From positions 1 to 62,952 of the forward strand of contig KV919152.1 of the NCBI GenBank assembly GCA_002049455.2: 62,952 nt of DNA, read 5' to 3'. The position numbers were made by a program, and so were the translations under genes. Below the pieces are notes generated by a model, which searched no databases, was not told the DNA's origin, and saw only the letters and a program-made list of their open reading frames with translations. Shown here piece by piece: positions 50,377 through 62,569 of the stretch (position 1 is its first letter; the number at the start of each line of letters is the position of its first letter). This DNA is from Porphyra umbilicalis. Its lineage: Eukaryota > Rhodophyta > Bangiophyceae > Bangiales > Bangiaceae.

Positions 50377-53300
50377 TCAGCACTCCCCCAACGGGAGGTC
50401 GCCAAGCCCGGCGCCCCGCGCAGCCGCGCCCAGGTCTTCACCAACCCCGACGGCAGCCCGGAAAGCCGTGAACGCCGGCGACGGCAGCGGCTTGGTGAGC
50501 CCATCCGCCGGCATGTCGGCGCTCGGGAGGAAGTAGAAGGCCACATCCCCGCGCGCCTGGTAGTCGCGAACCATGTGGTAGGCGACGTCGACATGCTTGG
50601 TCCGCCCCGTCGCCTCGGGGTTGTTGACCAGCGCCAGGCAGGACTGGTTGTCCTCCCCCATCGGCACGGCTCCGCCGTCGACGCCCAGAGCCGACAGCAG
50701 CTTGCGTAGCCACAGCGCCTCCTTGGTCGCCATCGCGGCGGCCACGTACTCGGCCTCGGCCGTCGAGGTGGCAACGGTCGACTGGCGCTTGCTCGCCCAC
50801 GCAATCGGCCCGCCATTGCAGGTGAAGACGAAACCGGTTGTCGACCGACGACCGTCGATGTCGCCGGCCCAGTCGGCGTCGACAACCCCTTGCAGCGGCT
50901 CGCTGCCGCCGTAGACCACCCCCAGGCGAGTCGTCCCGCCCAGGTAGCGCAAAACCCCCTTGGCCGCGCGCATGTGGTCCTCCTCAGGGCAGGACATGAA
51001 GCGCGACAGCACCCCCACGGCAAAGGCGATGTCTGGCCTCGTCGTGGTAGACAGGTAGAGGAGGGAGCCAACCAACTCGGCGTAACGGTTGCCTTCCGGC
51101 AGCAGGCCCTCCCATGTCTTGGTCAGCTTGACCCCCGACGCCATCGGTGTCTTGTTCGGCGTCGCCTTGTCCATCCCGAACGCCTCCAGCAGCGTCGCGG
51201 TGTGCCCCGGGTTGCTCAACGTCAGAGTCTTGGCCGCCCGGTTGCGCATGACCTTCATGCCGATAAAGTCCTTGACCTCCCCCATGTCGCGCACCTCAAA
51301 CTTGGCAGACACGAAGCGCTTGACGGCCTCGACCCCAGCCAGCTTCTCACCCGCCACGATAAGGTCGTCGACGTACACGAGGATAAAGATGCACCCGTGC
51401 ACTAGGTGGTGCCACTCATAGAGGCATGGGTCCACCTTGGAGCGGACCGCCCCCATCTCCTTGAGCTCTTTGTCGAGCATGATGCCCCACAGCCGCCCCG
51501 CCTGCGTTGTCCCGTAGAGTGCCAGATTTAGCCGACAGATCTCCTCCAGCCCCTTCGGATCGACACCGTCGGGGAGTTTGATGTACATCTCCTTGTCCAT
51601 CTTGGCGTTGAGGAAGGCTGTCTTGACATCGACATGATGAACCTCCCAGCCCGTAGCTGCAGCCACAGCAAAGAGAGACCGTGTCGTAGCCGAGTTGGGC
51701 ACCGGCGCCCATGTCTCATCAAAGTCGCGCCCCGGCACTTGGTTGAAACCTTGGGCCACGAGTCGGGCCTTGTAGCGCGTCATCTTGCCCTCCGCGTCGT
51801 GCTTGATGTCAAACACGAATCGCGTCTTGACGGCCTTGTGCTTCTTGTTGTTACCGTTGGTCTTGGACCAGGTGCCAAGGTTCTTGTGTGCCGCCACCTC
51901 CTCCTTATTGGCCTGCTTCCACAGCGGCCAGTCAGGACGAGCGCGCGCCTCCTTCTCGTTTGCAGGCGGTTTGTGCAAGTCCCAGCCCTCCTCAGCGCCG
52001 GATGCGGTACCGCTTGCCAGGTACGCCTTGGGTTCCTTCTCTCACCTAGTTACCTTAGGAGCTGGCTTGCGCTTCGAGCGACGAGGCCCCGGTGCGACGC
52101 TGTCACTGGCCGCAGGTGCTTGAGCAGCTGCGGGTGTCGAGCCATTGACGCCGTCCTCGTCCTCCTCCTGGCTATCGCCAGCAAAGGAGGGAGGACCGAC
52201 TTCGTTGTGGCTGTCAGAGGTGTCGTCGGGGGAGTACTCGTCCTCTCGCCCGCCTTCTGCGTCGAGCATGTCCATTGCCCCTTCCGTGGCGCCGTCCTTG
52301 TCGCCGTCATATTCCGCAGTCATCCGGGGACCAGCGCTTGACCCGACTGCTGACGTCTCGACCTTCGCCGGGTTCTCCTCCATCAGCACGTCCCGACGCT
52401 CGAAGACTTGGTTTGTCTCGTCCTCGAGGATGCGGTAGGCCTTGCCACCGACAGTGTAGCCGACAAAGCGGCCGACGTCGGTCCTCGGCTCCAGCTTGCG
52501 CTGCTGCTTCTTCGGCTTGAGCGCCCACGCCCGACTCCCCCAAACGCGGAATCCCACGACATTGGGGCGTCGACCCGTCAGCGCCTCGAGCGGCGTCACA
52601 TAGAGCCCCGCCTTGGGAGATCGGTTGAGCACATGGACGACGGAGGCCAACGCCTCGGCCCACAGCTCTTCCTCCGCACCGGCGTCAAGCAGGGCAGCAC
52701 GCACGCGCTCCATCAGCGTGCGGTTCACCCGCTCCGCCTTGCCGTTCTGCTGCGACTTGTACGGCGCCGTCATCTCAGACGTGATGCCCTTATCCGCGTA
52801 CCACGCCTTAAGATCGTTCGTGACGTACTCTTTTGCACCGTCGTGACGGACACGCCTCACTTTCACGCCCGTCAGCGTCTCAAGCTGCTTGATGCGCGTC
52901 TTGAGCACCTCCGGCGCCATCCCCTTTGTCTTGATAGACGTAGCCGTGATGAACCCCGTTGAGTCCTCCAGCGCCGTCATAAAGTAGAGGGAGCCACCCA
53001 GCGACTCAGTGAGTGGGCCACCAATGTCGGTGTGCACCAGTTCGCACTTGGTTGTCGCTGTCGACGAGCGGGGGCTGGGCGACTGAACCATCTTGCCGTC
53101 CACACACGGCACACTCACAGTGCCAATGACGCGCTTGGCGTCTGCCACTGACGACGGCATGCCGTCGACCATTGTGGCCGCCCGCTCGAGGTTCTCCAAC
53201 CCCAAGTGGTTGAACCGACGATGCCACAGCTCCGCCTCCCCAGCGATGCGCGTCGATGCCGCGCACGCCGACGCCTTGACCGGCGTGACCTTGAGCACGT

Positions 53301-54708
53301 ACTGCTCCAGGTCGTTGACTTTGCCGACAACGGACGCCTTGTCGAGCACTCTGCTCGAATAGACAGCATCCCCGTCGCTGAGGATGTAACAGGCGTTTCC
53401 GACGAACACTACCGCAACACGATTGCGGTCAACCGCTCGAACCGAGAGCAGGTTGCTGGTCAGGTCCGGCACGAGCATGGCCTCCCCGAGCACCATGCGC
53501 GTCTTGGTTTTGCCCTTGCCAACGTCCATGGAGACGTGGCCGTGCCCCTTGATGGGTACCTTTTCGCCGTTGGCCAAGGTGACCTCGGCTCCGCTTCCCG
53601 CCGTTCGGACGGTGAAGCCCTTATCCCCGGCGGCCATGTGGTTGGTTGCGCCAGAGTCGAGCACCCAAGTTGATAACCCCCGTGTGCTCCCGGGAGCCTT
53701 GCTGCTCCCGGCATTGCCAGTAGAAGCAGTGTAGGCCAGAGCGGCACCCGCGTGGGGCCCGCGGCCGTGGCCGCCTTCACGACCACCACCGCCGGGCTTG
53801 CCCTTGCCCTTGGCCTCGTCCGCCTTCTTCTTGTAGCAGTCGCGCTGCCTGTGTCCCTTCTTGTTGCAGTAGAAACACACGACCGACTTCTTGTCAAACG
53901 GTTTCTTAGGCGCCGCTGCCGCAAAGGCTTGTGACTTGACCCTGCCAGAAGGCTTGGAAGCGCCGACAGAAATGCTCCGCTGCTCGACTTGAAGCAGCTT
54001 AGCCGTCACGTCCGACATGACGAGCTTAATGTCCTTGTTCTCCAAGACCGTCCTGAGCATCCCGTACTCTGCAGGAAGCCCCGATAAGACACGCAGCGCG
54101 AGCGTGTTGTCGTCCACCGGGTTTCCGAGCATGGCGAGCTCGTCCCGGAGCATCTTGGCGCGCGACGCAAACTTGATGATGTTCTCGTCGCCGCCCTTCT
54201 TCAGGCTGCTCAGCTCGTCCATGAGCCGCAGCAGCTGCGCGTTGTCTCGCGCCTCGAACATGACCTTGAGCGCGTCCCACGCCTCTTTGGCCGTGTCCAC
54301 CGACGTGACCGTGTTGAGATGCACGGGCTTGACCGTCATCTGGATGGTCGCCAGCGCCGCCTCGTTCATGGCATCCCACGCGTCGACCACCGGGTCGGAC
54401 TTCTTGTCGTCGGACGAAGATGCCGGTCGGTCCGTCACGACCGCCGCCCAGAGCTTCTCTTTCTTGAGCTGCGCACGCTGGTACGCTGCCCACACCTTGT
54501 AGTCGTCGTCCAGCTGCGCAAACCGCGGGCCGCCATAGCGGCCGTGGTCTGCCATGTTGACGACCTCGGCGCCGCACAGCGCCGCACTAACGACGTAGGG
54601 AGCAGAACACGCCCGCTCGACGCCGGAACACACCGCGACCCCAGCAACGTCGTCTCGCCAGCGACCGCAGGGAAGACGACGGTTACCACCAGCGACAGCT
54701 GGGCCCAT
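50377..54708 (-). pseudogene. Copia Gag-Pol polyprotein, one in-frame TGA
   Basis: A single 1,443-codon frame broken only by TGA at 52042-52044 (CGA to TGA would suffice). ATG at 54708 lies inside the primer-binding site; a more usual start is ATG 54555 (MADHGRYGGP). Order: UBN2-type Gag (residues ~52-270), CCHC knuckle CFYCNKKGHRQRDC (~278), protease VLDSGATNH (~351), integrase with RRFNHLG, Asp in VHTDIGG, Asp in VRHDGAKEY and Glu in AERVNRT; the zinc-finger Cys pair looks incomplete (VPCVDGK). After the stop: RT with FVFDIKHD, HHVDVKTAFLN, LVYVDDLIV, and RNase H with VDADWAGD, STAEAEYVA, EDNQSC. All catalytic residues are present. Confidence 0.9.
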
Positions 54709-54712
54709 AACC
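54698..54712 (-). promoter_or_regulatory. Half-tRNA primer-binding site of copia
   Basis: Directly inside the 5' LTR (minus strand) is GGTTATGGGCCCAGC, complementary to the anticodon stem-loop (CAU) of eukaryotic initiator tRNA-Met rather than its 3' CCA end. Drosophila copia and yeast Ty5 prime reverse transcription this way. Confidence 0.85.
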
Positions 54713-55111
54713 TGTGAAGTGAGCGGTAGTTGGGTGGATGCGTTGCTTTTCTCGAGAGCGGTCTGAGGCGCGAGGCCAGCAGGCTCTTAACCCCTCCGTG
54801 TGCCTCTCTCGCCACGTCCTGCCGGGGCACCCCCCGCCAGCGCAGTGCTCTCTCCCTTGGAGGGTACATGCTCTCACCACCCCACAAATCGCGGCGCCCC
54901 TCGAGGAGCCCACGAGAACCTCCCCGAGCTCAGCTCCAAAGTGAGCTGCCCGCGAGATACAAGTACAAGTAATTACATCGCACACATGCAGCAGTGCATG
55001 TGAATGGCACAGCCAAACAAGCCGATGACCGCATAAGTAACTCCTGGAATTAGCCAGGCAGTCCACGGTAACTCCGACTTACCTGCGCGGGCTTGGGGGG
55101 CTGCCTCAACT
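54713..55111 (-). repeat. 5' LTR of the copia element
   Basis: 399 bp; the outermost base is A on the minus strand rather than the expected T. ~13 differences from the 3' LTR. Confidence 0.95.
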
Positions 55112-58100
55112 GAGGTGTGCGACTATTTGACCGATTCCTCGTTGCCGACAACTTGTCAGTCCCGTGCATTCTTGGCACCGAGTTCATTGAACAAAACATC
55201 GAGGGCATTCTGCCGCGCTTGCGCAAGATCGTCTGGCAAGAGCACGTGCGCTGCGCGGAAGAACAACCTCGGCCAACGCCGATCTTAGCTTGTCTTAACG
55301 ACAGCGCGTGGGACCGCCACTGGCAAGATAAACCCGCTCGGGTTCGAGCCTGCAAACAGGTGCGTGTCAACGGACACAAGGAGGAGTGGATCATGGCCAC
55401 GTGCGACACGCCTGGTATGGTTACCATCACACCGAACATTCGGTTGTGCCGACACAAGTCCATGGCAGTCGCCCGCGGCATCGCCATCGTCAAACCGGAC
55501 GAACCATTCCTGGTCAAGTTATGCAACTTTGGCAAGGACCAAGTCATTGTTCGCAAGAACTCTACCTTGGGGTTTGCGGAACCCTACCAAGGGCCGATGC
55601 TTTCCGCCGTCTTGGATGACAACAACCCAAAGGGTGGAACCGATAAATCATCGGACGACGCGAGTCGTGACCCACTCGAAGACCTCGACCTCAGTGAGGC
55701 ACCCGAGTACCTGCATAAGCAGATTCGAGAGATGCTTAAGACGCATTCGTCTATGTGGGATGGAACCCTTGGCGTCATCCATGCTACGGAGCACGCCATC
55801 ATCACTCCTCCCGACGCTCTGCCCATACTGGCCCAACCCTACCGGACCGGGCCGTTCAAACGGCAGATCATCGCTGATCAGATCAACAAGATGTTGAAGC
55901 TCAACGTCATTGCCCCTAGCCATAGTGCTTGGGCAAGCCCCGTGGTAATTGTACCAAAGAAGAACGGCAAAGCCCGATTCTGTGTCGACTATCGTCGGTT
56001 AAACAACATCACCAAGAAGGATGCTTATCCCTTGCCTCGGATGGAGGACTGCCTCGACTCCTTGGGAGATGCCCAGGTGTTCACGTCTCTCGACTGCACC
56101 GCGGGGTACTGGCAAGTACCCTTACGCAAGGAAGACCAAGAGAAGACAGCGTTCACAACGCATTGTGGTATATACCACTGGTTATCCATGCCTTTCGGCT
56201 TGACGAACGCGCCCGCTACCTTTCAGCGCGCGTTGGATATCAGCCTCTCGGGTTTGAAGTGGCAGATATGCCTCGTCTACCTAGACGATGTCATCATCTT
56301 CTCCGCAAACGCGGAACAACACGTCAAAGACGTTGACACGGTTCTTCACCGTCTCCGCGAAGCCGGGGTCACCCTCAACTTGGAAAAGTGCACGTGGTTC
56401 TCCGATGAGGTCGAGTACCTAAGACACATTGTCAGCCCCGGGCAACTGCACGTGCACAACAAGAACGTGGATGCTCCGAAGCATGCCAAGTTCTCAACCA
56501 CAAAGACCCAGCTGTAAAGCTTCTTGGGCATGTGCAACGTCCATCGACGGTTTGTCAAAGACTTTGCCAAACGAGCAAAGCCCCTGAACGCCCTGACTAG
56601 GGCCGAGATCCCATCGGATTTACCACCACCGACGGACGTGGCTATCGCCGCCTTCGAGGACCTTCGGAGCGCACTGTTGTGCCCACCGGTACTTGCCTTG
56701 CCGAAGGCCAATCGGAAGCTCGTCGTTGACGTGGACGCATGCGCCGACCAAGTTGTTTGTACCCTCCTCCAAGAGGAGCCTGGCGAACTGCTTCACCCTG
56801 TCGGGTATTGGAGCCGAGGACTCACTGCTGCAGAGCAAAACTACTCCACCACGGAGCGAGAATGCCTCGGCGTCGTGTGGGCTGTCCTCAAGTTGAGGCA
56901 CTTCCTCGACGGACAACGGTTCCTCATCCGAACGGATCACCAAGCACTTAGCTGGATCTACAGCACGACCGACTCAAGCGGACGCTTGATGCGATGGCGA
57001 CTTCGCCTTTCCGAATACTAATTCGATATGGTTTATGAACCAGGTGCATCTCACCATTTGCCCGACTTCCTGTCGCGCACCCCTACGGTGGCGCCGCCAG
57101 AAGATACCCATGATGATATACCTTGTCTGGCATTGGCCGAGACGGCCAACGGCTTAAGAACGGGGAGGTACACGGGTACCGACACACCGGAACCGGTGGA
57201 GTTCGACGATGTTGTCGAAGCACAACAAACAGACGACTTCTGCGTCGAGATGTCCACTCGCGTGGAGCGCGGAACGGCCAAGGCCTTCTTCCGCGATGAG
57301 CACCACGCTCTGTACCGCCGTGCGCCTTACGGCAATCAACTGGTTATTCCAAAGTCGCTACGCGAACGCGTGTTGACCCAGGAGCACAACGCAACCGTGG
57401 CCGCCCATCCTGGTATGAACCGGATGTACTACACAATGCGTAAGGCATACTACTGGCCTTCAATGGTGACGGATATCCATTCGACCATCACCAAATGCAC
57501 AACGTGTGCCCAAAATCGCCTCGCCTTGCGGCGACACACCACACCCTTGACCCTGTTCCAGGCTACCGAGCCTCTCACGGAGCTATCCGTTGACATCTTT
57601 GGGCCCATTCCGGCCTCCAAGAAGGGCAACCGCTTCATCTTGGTTATCACCGACCGCTTCGCCAAGCTCACCAAGTGCGTCGCCTTGCGGCAAATCACGG
57701 CCATGTCCGTGGCGTCAGCCATCATCGACGCGTGGGTTTCAGCCTACGGGCCACCGGACCGGATCCTATCGGACCAAGGGCCCCAGTTCATGTCGAACTT
57801 CTTCATCGCTGTGATGAAAATGCTTGGCATTGAAACGGTTCGCACCACGGCGTATCATCCCTAAACCAATGGGCAAGTCGAACGGTACAACCGTACCATG
57901 GCTACTCAGCTGCGAAACTACGTCGCCGACGACCCATCACGATGGGATGAGCAACTCCCGGTAATCACCATGGCGTATAATAGCCAACCAAATCGGTCGA
58001 CGGGCATCGCCCCATTTGAGCTCGTTATCCCAAGGCGGATCCCCAACCTCACGGTTCGCAACTTGCCCCCGGGCACTCCGCTTAGCAATAAGGGAACGCT

Positions 58101-59256
58101 CAAGGATGGGTCACCCCTAGCTCGCAAGCGCGAGTTCATGGCCCGCCTGCGCAAGCAGATCCCCATCGTGGTCGAGGCCTTGCGTAAGACGAAATAACGT
58201 TACAAACGTAACTTCGACCATCGGGTCGCAACCCGCAATGCGGACGTCAAGATCGGCGACTAAGTATACACGACCAACCACGATCGGCAAAACAAGCTGC
58301 AAAGCAAAGCCATTGGCCCCTTCGTGGTCGTTGACGCAGACGCGGACGCCTCCACGTTTGTCATTGACATTGACGGCGAGGAGAAACGCGTCAGCAGTGA
58401 CCATGTCACCCCAGCTCCTCGTCCAACGACGACGGACACGGTTCCACACCCCCTGCTAGATGGTCTAGACCAACGCAAGTCACCCCCGGCAACTGCCGAT
58501 GAGTATGTGATCGACAAACTCCTAGGCTTACGCCAGACGGGTGACAGCTATAGCGCTAAGATGCGCTGGTTCGACTACGGGTCGAAAGACGACACCTGGG
58601 AACCCCTGGAGAACCTCCCCCGCAACCTGGTGGTGCGTTTCCTTCGACAGAAGAAGAAGCATGTACCGGGGTACGAGTGGCAAACGCCAACGCGACGAAG
58701 TCGCCGACAGGCCGGGCTCACAACCGTGGCCAACATCGTCATGGACTCCACGTGGATACCCACTATCCAACATGTCCATGTTACCGGTGACGGAGTTATC
58801 CATGCCGATGTCTCTTGGACAAAGTCAAGTACCGACGTTGCAATTAAGGAAGTAATTCCTGTGGCGTGGCTCAAGTCCACTCTGCCGTCCATGACGCGCA
58901 ACTTTGCGTATAATCCCCAACTTGCCTTGCGGCATTTCTCTCGGCTGAACCGTGTTTACGGCCCGTACACATATGTGTGGCCGAAATCCGCACAGGCGAC
59001 ACTCATCGGGAGCGATCCCCCCGGACCAGTGCTCCCCAACGGGTTTCTGGTACCTCCGGTGCAACACTTGGACTCAGTCCTTCGACGCTTGGTAACAACC
59101 ACAGAAGAAGCAACCGTGGTAATACCACAATGGACCAACACCAGTTGGTACGCTACTGCCATACGTGCATGTTTCGAGTACGAAGTGCTTTTATCAGCAG
59201 ACTCAAGGGATACAAATCCCACAACATGGGCCATGATGGCCTGCCACTTCCTTTAG

Positions 59257-59407
59257 AAAAACTGAGAAGTGGATACAAACATTTCAAACGACAAACAACA
59301 ACAAGACGAAGAAACATCAACACCCTGAAAAGGCGTAAGACCCCGACATTGTCAACCCCACCCCCCCACCGGGGTCAACCGAGCAAGTCACTGAACAGTG
59401 AACCTCG
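59257..59407. other. Tail-to-tail spacer, gypsy copy 2
   Basis: Equivalent to 37270-37420, with the same TCACTG-TT-CAGTGA hairpin next to the antisense ORF stop. Confidence 0.4.
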
Positions 59408-61366
59408 CTACTCCTCGTCGTCACGACGACGCGAGTCCCGGCGAGAATCGCGGCTCGCGCCAACACTGGCCGCCGACTCCTGCGAGACACTACGCGCACG
59501 CGTGTTGCGCGCCGAGTGCGGAACCCCCGTTGACGGGCCTCCGCCCTCGTGAGTCCGACGACCAAGGATGCTCTGCGCGTTGAAGCGCGCCGGCGCGGCC
59601 TCCTCATCTGGCTGGATAGCCTCGAGGGGCTGGGCGAAGCGCCCGTAATTGGCCTCGCCGTCAACGGCGCGAGCCACGGCCTGTCCAATAATGGACAAAG
59701 CCGACTCGACACCCCGTCCGTCCGCGCGCTCAACAGCGGTACGCAAGCCTGCAATCTGCTCGACCCAGGCGCTAGCCACCGCCGACAAGGCTGCCCCGCG
59801 GGGCGCGCAAACGCGTACATCGCGCGCGCGTGCCGACTCAAACAAGGCAACTCCCGCGGTGGACGACGGGCGGGTCGGCCAAGTGGCATCCACCGACCGA
59901 GGCGGACATGGCGAGCGATCGTGCCGCGGAGAGCGCGGGCGGTAGCGGCTCTCGCGGGCGTCGCCAACGGCGTGAGCCCAGGTCCGACGACCACGACGCC
60001 ACACCCCGGGATGGTTCGAAGTAATTCGAGCCATCGGGAGTGGCGCGTTCGGGTCCAAAGCCCAGTCGAAATCGACACAAGGGTGGCGAAGGCAAAAGCC
60101 GTGCTCCTTGGTCGGGTCGACCGTGACCCGCACCTGACGGGCTTCCCCTGAGTCGCGGTCGCGCCAGACGACGTCCTTGAGGACCTCCCGCCAGGGAAAC
60201 GCCGTCACGGCTTGACGCATCTTGCCGTACAAGACGTACTTGGCCTCGCCGTCCGGCGCGTCCTTCAACGTGGACGTATCCAACGCGTCGAAATGACGAA
60301 GCGTCTTCGTGCCCAAGTGGACAAAGAGCTCGTCCTCCTGCAGGGTGTGAACCCACGCAGCAACTAAGTTGCAGTAGGACTCGGAGTACACCTCCTGCCA
60401 GACGGAGCTGTAGGCGTTGCGCAACGCATCCGCCATGTACGACACCACCACGGGGGTCGCCACCCACAACCCCGTGTGGGGCTCCCAGTCCGGAATAGGC
60501 GGAAGCCAACGAGACAAGTCGAACGCCCGTGGTGCACGGAGAAATCCAGCCGCCCACGCGGTGTGCATCACCTCGCGACCGCGAAAGAAGCGCGTGTCAG
60601 CGGCCCGACGGTGGTCGGATGGGAACATCGGCAGCCGAAAGGGGTTCGGCAACCCGGTGACCCGCGGACTGCGGTCATCCTCGACGTTGTCGTTCTCCTC
60701 GTGCTCCACCAGCGCGAGCTGCTCGAGGTACGGCTCCAGACCGGATTCGTGCCTGAACGGGACCGAAAGGTCCTCGGCGAGAGCCCGCTTGAGGAAGACG
60801 GCCTTCGGCCAGTTGCGCAGCAAGCGGCAAAAAGAGTTGGCCGCCGCCTCGATCGACTCTGTACCCTTCACAGGGAACATAAGCGCATTGACGTACACCA
60901 AACGGTGGAACGGGTGCAACGGCAGTTGGTACCGCACGACCTCGTTGCAAAACGACATCACCTCGTATACACGACGCTGAGGTCCCTGGTTCCCAAAGTA
61001 CGGGTCCCCATGGACCTCGGCCACGCGGTCGCCCGCGTGGTCCGGCAACCCGGATTGCGCCATCACGTCGATGAAGTCGGGCAACGCCTCGTAGTGCGCG
61101 TAAACACGGCGCGTGTGCGCACGAGCGCGGTTGCGTACGCACATCTCGTACAGACGGTTGTCGGTGGCTCGCGGCACCCCATCGACCACCTCCACAGGGT
61201 TGGCGTGCACGTAGTACGAGCCGCGAGGCCGAAACTGGCGCAAGACCTCTGGGTCCGCGGAGCAATCCACTTCCGGATGGCCACCCGCGGCGGCATGCGC
61301 CCCGTCAATGGCCTCACCGCCACCGGCAACGCCGACGTCCACCGCCATCGCGGCGGAATCCGCCAT
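59408..61366 (-). CDS. Conserved antisense ORF of gypsy (copy 2), 652 aa, unknown function
   Basis: ATG at 61366; same length and sequence as copy 1 apart from one residue (VTGLPNPFRLP here versus VTGLPYPFRLP). It is antisense to gag-pol. In-frame sequence upstream of the ATG stays open to about 61948 through a longer minisatellite. Unlike pol it has no premature stop in either copy. See copy 1 for composition and motifs. Confidence 0.75.
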   Translation of the reverse strand: MADSAAMAVDVGVAGGGEAIDGAHAAAGGHPEVDCSADPEVLRQFRPRGSYYVHANPVEVVDGVPRATDNRLYEMCVRNRARAHTRRVYAHYEALPDFIDVMAQSGLPDHAGDRVAEVHGDPYFGNQGPQRRVYEVMSFCNEVVRYQLPLHPFHRLVYVNALMFPVKGTESIEAAANSFCRLLRNWPKAVFLKRALAEDLSVPFRHESGLEPYLEQLALVEHEENDNVEDDRSPRVTGLPNPFRLPMFPSDHRRAADTRFFRGREVMHTAWAAGFLRAPRAFDLSRWLPPIPDWEPHTGLWVATPVVVSYMADALRNAYSSVWQEVYSESYCNLVAAWVHTLQEDELFVHLGTKTLRHFDALDTSTLKDAPDGEAKYVLYGKMRQAVTAFPWREVLKDVVWRDRDSGEARQVRVTVDPTKEHGFCLRHPCVDFDWALDPNAPLPMARITSNHPGVWRRGRRTWAHAVGDARESRYRPRSPRHDRSPCPPRSVDATWPTRPSSTAGVALFESARARDVRVCAPRGAALSAVASAWVEQIAGLRTAVERADGRGVESALSIIGQAVARAVDGEANYGRFAQPLEAIQPDEEAAPARFNAQSILGRRTHEGGGPSTGVPHSARNTRARSVSQESAASVGASRDSRRDSRRRDDEE

Positions 61367-61392
61367 CGCGTTGGCCGTCCGGGAGGTGTTAA

Positions 61393-61790
61393 CCTTGGCT
61401 GTCGCCGCCGGGCGTGCCGCGCTTGCCGCCCTTGCCGCAGCGCTTGCCGCCCTTGCCGCCGGGCTGGCCGGGCTTGCCGCCCTTGCCGCCGTCGCCGCCG
61501 GGCTTGCCGCCCTTGCCGCCGTCGCCGCCGGGCTTGCCGCCCTTGCCGACGTCGCCGCCGGGCTTGCCGCGCTTGCCGCCCTTGCCGCCGTCGCCGCCGG
61601 GCTTGCCGCCCTTGCCGCCGTCGCACCCGGGCTTGCCGCCCTTGCCGCCGTCGCCGCCGGGCTTGCCGCGCTTGCCGCCCTTGCCGCAGCGCTTGCCGCC
61701 CTTGCCGCCGTCGCCGCCGGGCTGGCCGCGCTTGCCGCCCTTGCCGCCGTCGCCGCCGGGCTTGCCGCCTTTGCCGCCGTGCGCGCCGCC
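61393..61790. repeat. Minisatellite upstream of antisense ORF, expanded copy
   Basis: 15- and 30-bp GCC-rich units (CTTGCCGCC core). About 158 bp longer than the homologous tract in copy 1 (35057-35275), so length is unstable while the flanking ORF is constant. Confidence 0.85.
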
Positions 61791-62569
61791 CCCCCACCCC
61801 GCGCAAACCCACACTCACCGGGCCCACCACCTCGCGGTGTGCCACCTTGCGGCGGCGCACTCCTACTCAAACTTGCCGTCAGGCAGCGACCTGTGCGCGA
61901 GCACGAAGACACGGGATGGCCCCGTGCCGATACAACGCGGACCCGCACCCCGGCTTCCGCCGTGTCGTCGCGGGAGTCAACATTCCGACTAGGGCGGCGC
62001 CTGCCGTCACGACGACCACCACCCAGCTGGTGCTGTCCCGCGCGTACGCCTCGGTGCTATCCGGCCTGGAGGTGTGAACCCCACCCCCACGCTCGGCACC
62101 ACGGACCCGCGTCCCGGCTTTCGCCGTGTCGTCGGGGTAGTCCAACCCCCGACGAAGGAGGCGCCACTCGGCGCCGACGACGGTTGCCCCAACACGTGTT
62201 GCACGACGCACCCGCGCACCAACGGGTCTTAACCCCGACGCTCGTCGCCTGTCAACCGGCCGTCTGGCCACCACGCCGACGCCGACGCCGACTCGCCTGC
62301 GAGGGCGCGCGTACGCGCAAGCGCCGGTCGGATCCGCCGCGTCAGCTGCCCACCACCCACGCCCACGCGTGTGTGGCGGGACGGTCGCGACCGACGACGG
62401 CGAACCGCCACCTCCCCCCAATCGGGACTGGGCGGCGCGCCCCCCCCCCCACGGCTCCCGCCGCCTGGGCGGCTGCGCCCGCGCGGGCCCGTAAGGGGCC
62501 GCGATCGCCCAATCGGGTTTCACCATCCTCGGATCTCACCGGGACGGTTCGAATCTCGCGTTGGAGGTA
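61791..62569. other. Subterminal noncoding region of gypsy copy 2
   Basis: Counterpart of 34339-35056. It contains the same pair of CCCGACGACACGGCG-type repeats and ends with TTGGAGGTA beside the 3' LTR. It carries a ~50-bp difference around 62330-62390 relative to copy 1. Confidence 0.5.

Larger units (their letters stand above)
49200..55111 (-). mobile_element. Ty1/copia element nested in gypsy copy 2
   Basis: 5,912 bp, minus orientation, 399-bp LTRs at each end, 5-bp duplication GAGGT. One gag-pol frame with a single TGA. The LTRs differ at ~13 positions (about 3%). The undisturbed target sequence is visible in gypsy copy 1 near 41560-41575. Confidence 0.95.
48903..59256 (+). pseudogene. 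Gypsy pol, copy 2, interrupted by copia and five TAA
   Basis: Segments 48903-49199 and 55117-59256 form the same frame once the copia element and one GAGGT are discounted. Domains and motifs are as in copy 1, including Asn for Asp in the protease. TAA codons at 56515-56517, 57019-57021, 57862-57864, 58195-58197 and 58261-58263 match the positions in copy 1. Residue differences from copy 1 are few (for example Asp for Asn in YVADDPSRW, Thr for Ser in MVTITPN, His for Arg in ATEHAII). No frameshift and no TAG or TGA before the final TAG. Confidence 0.85.

Noticed and set aside
56515..58263. Whole-genome reassignment of UAA to Gln as an established conclusion
   Set aside because: TAA appears as a plausible true stop elsewhere (for example the Ulp1 ORF and 45537-46616), and CAA codons are also used; kept only as one hypothesis.
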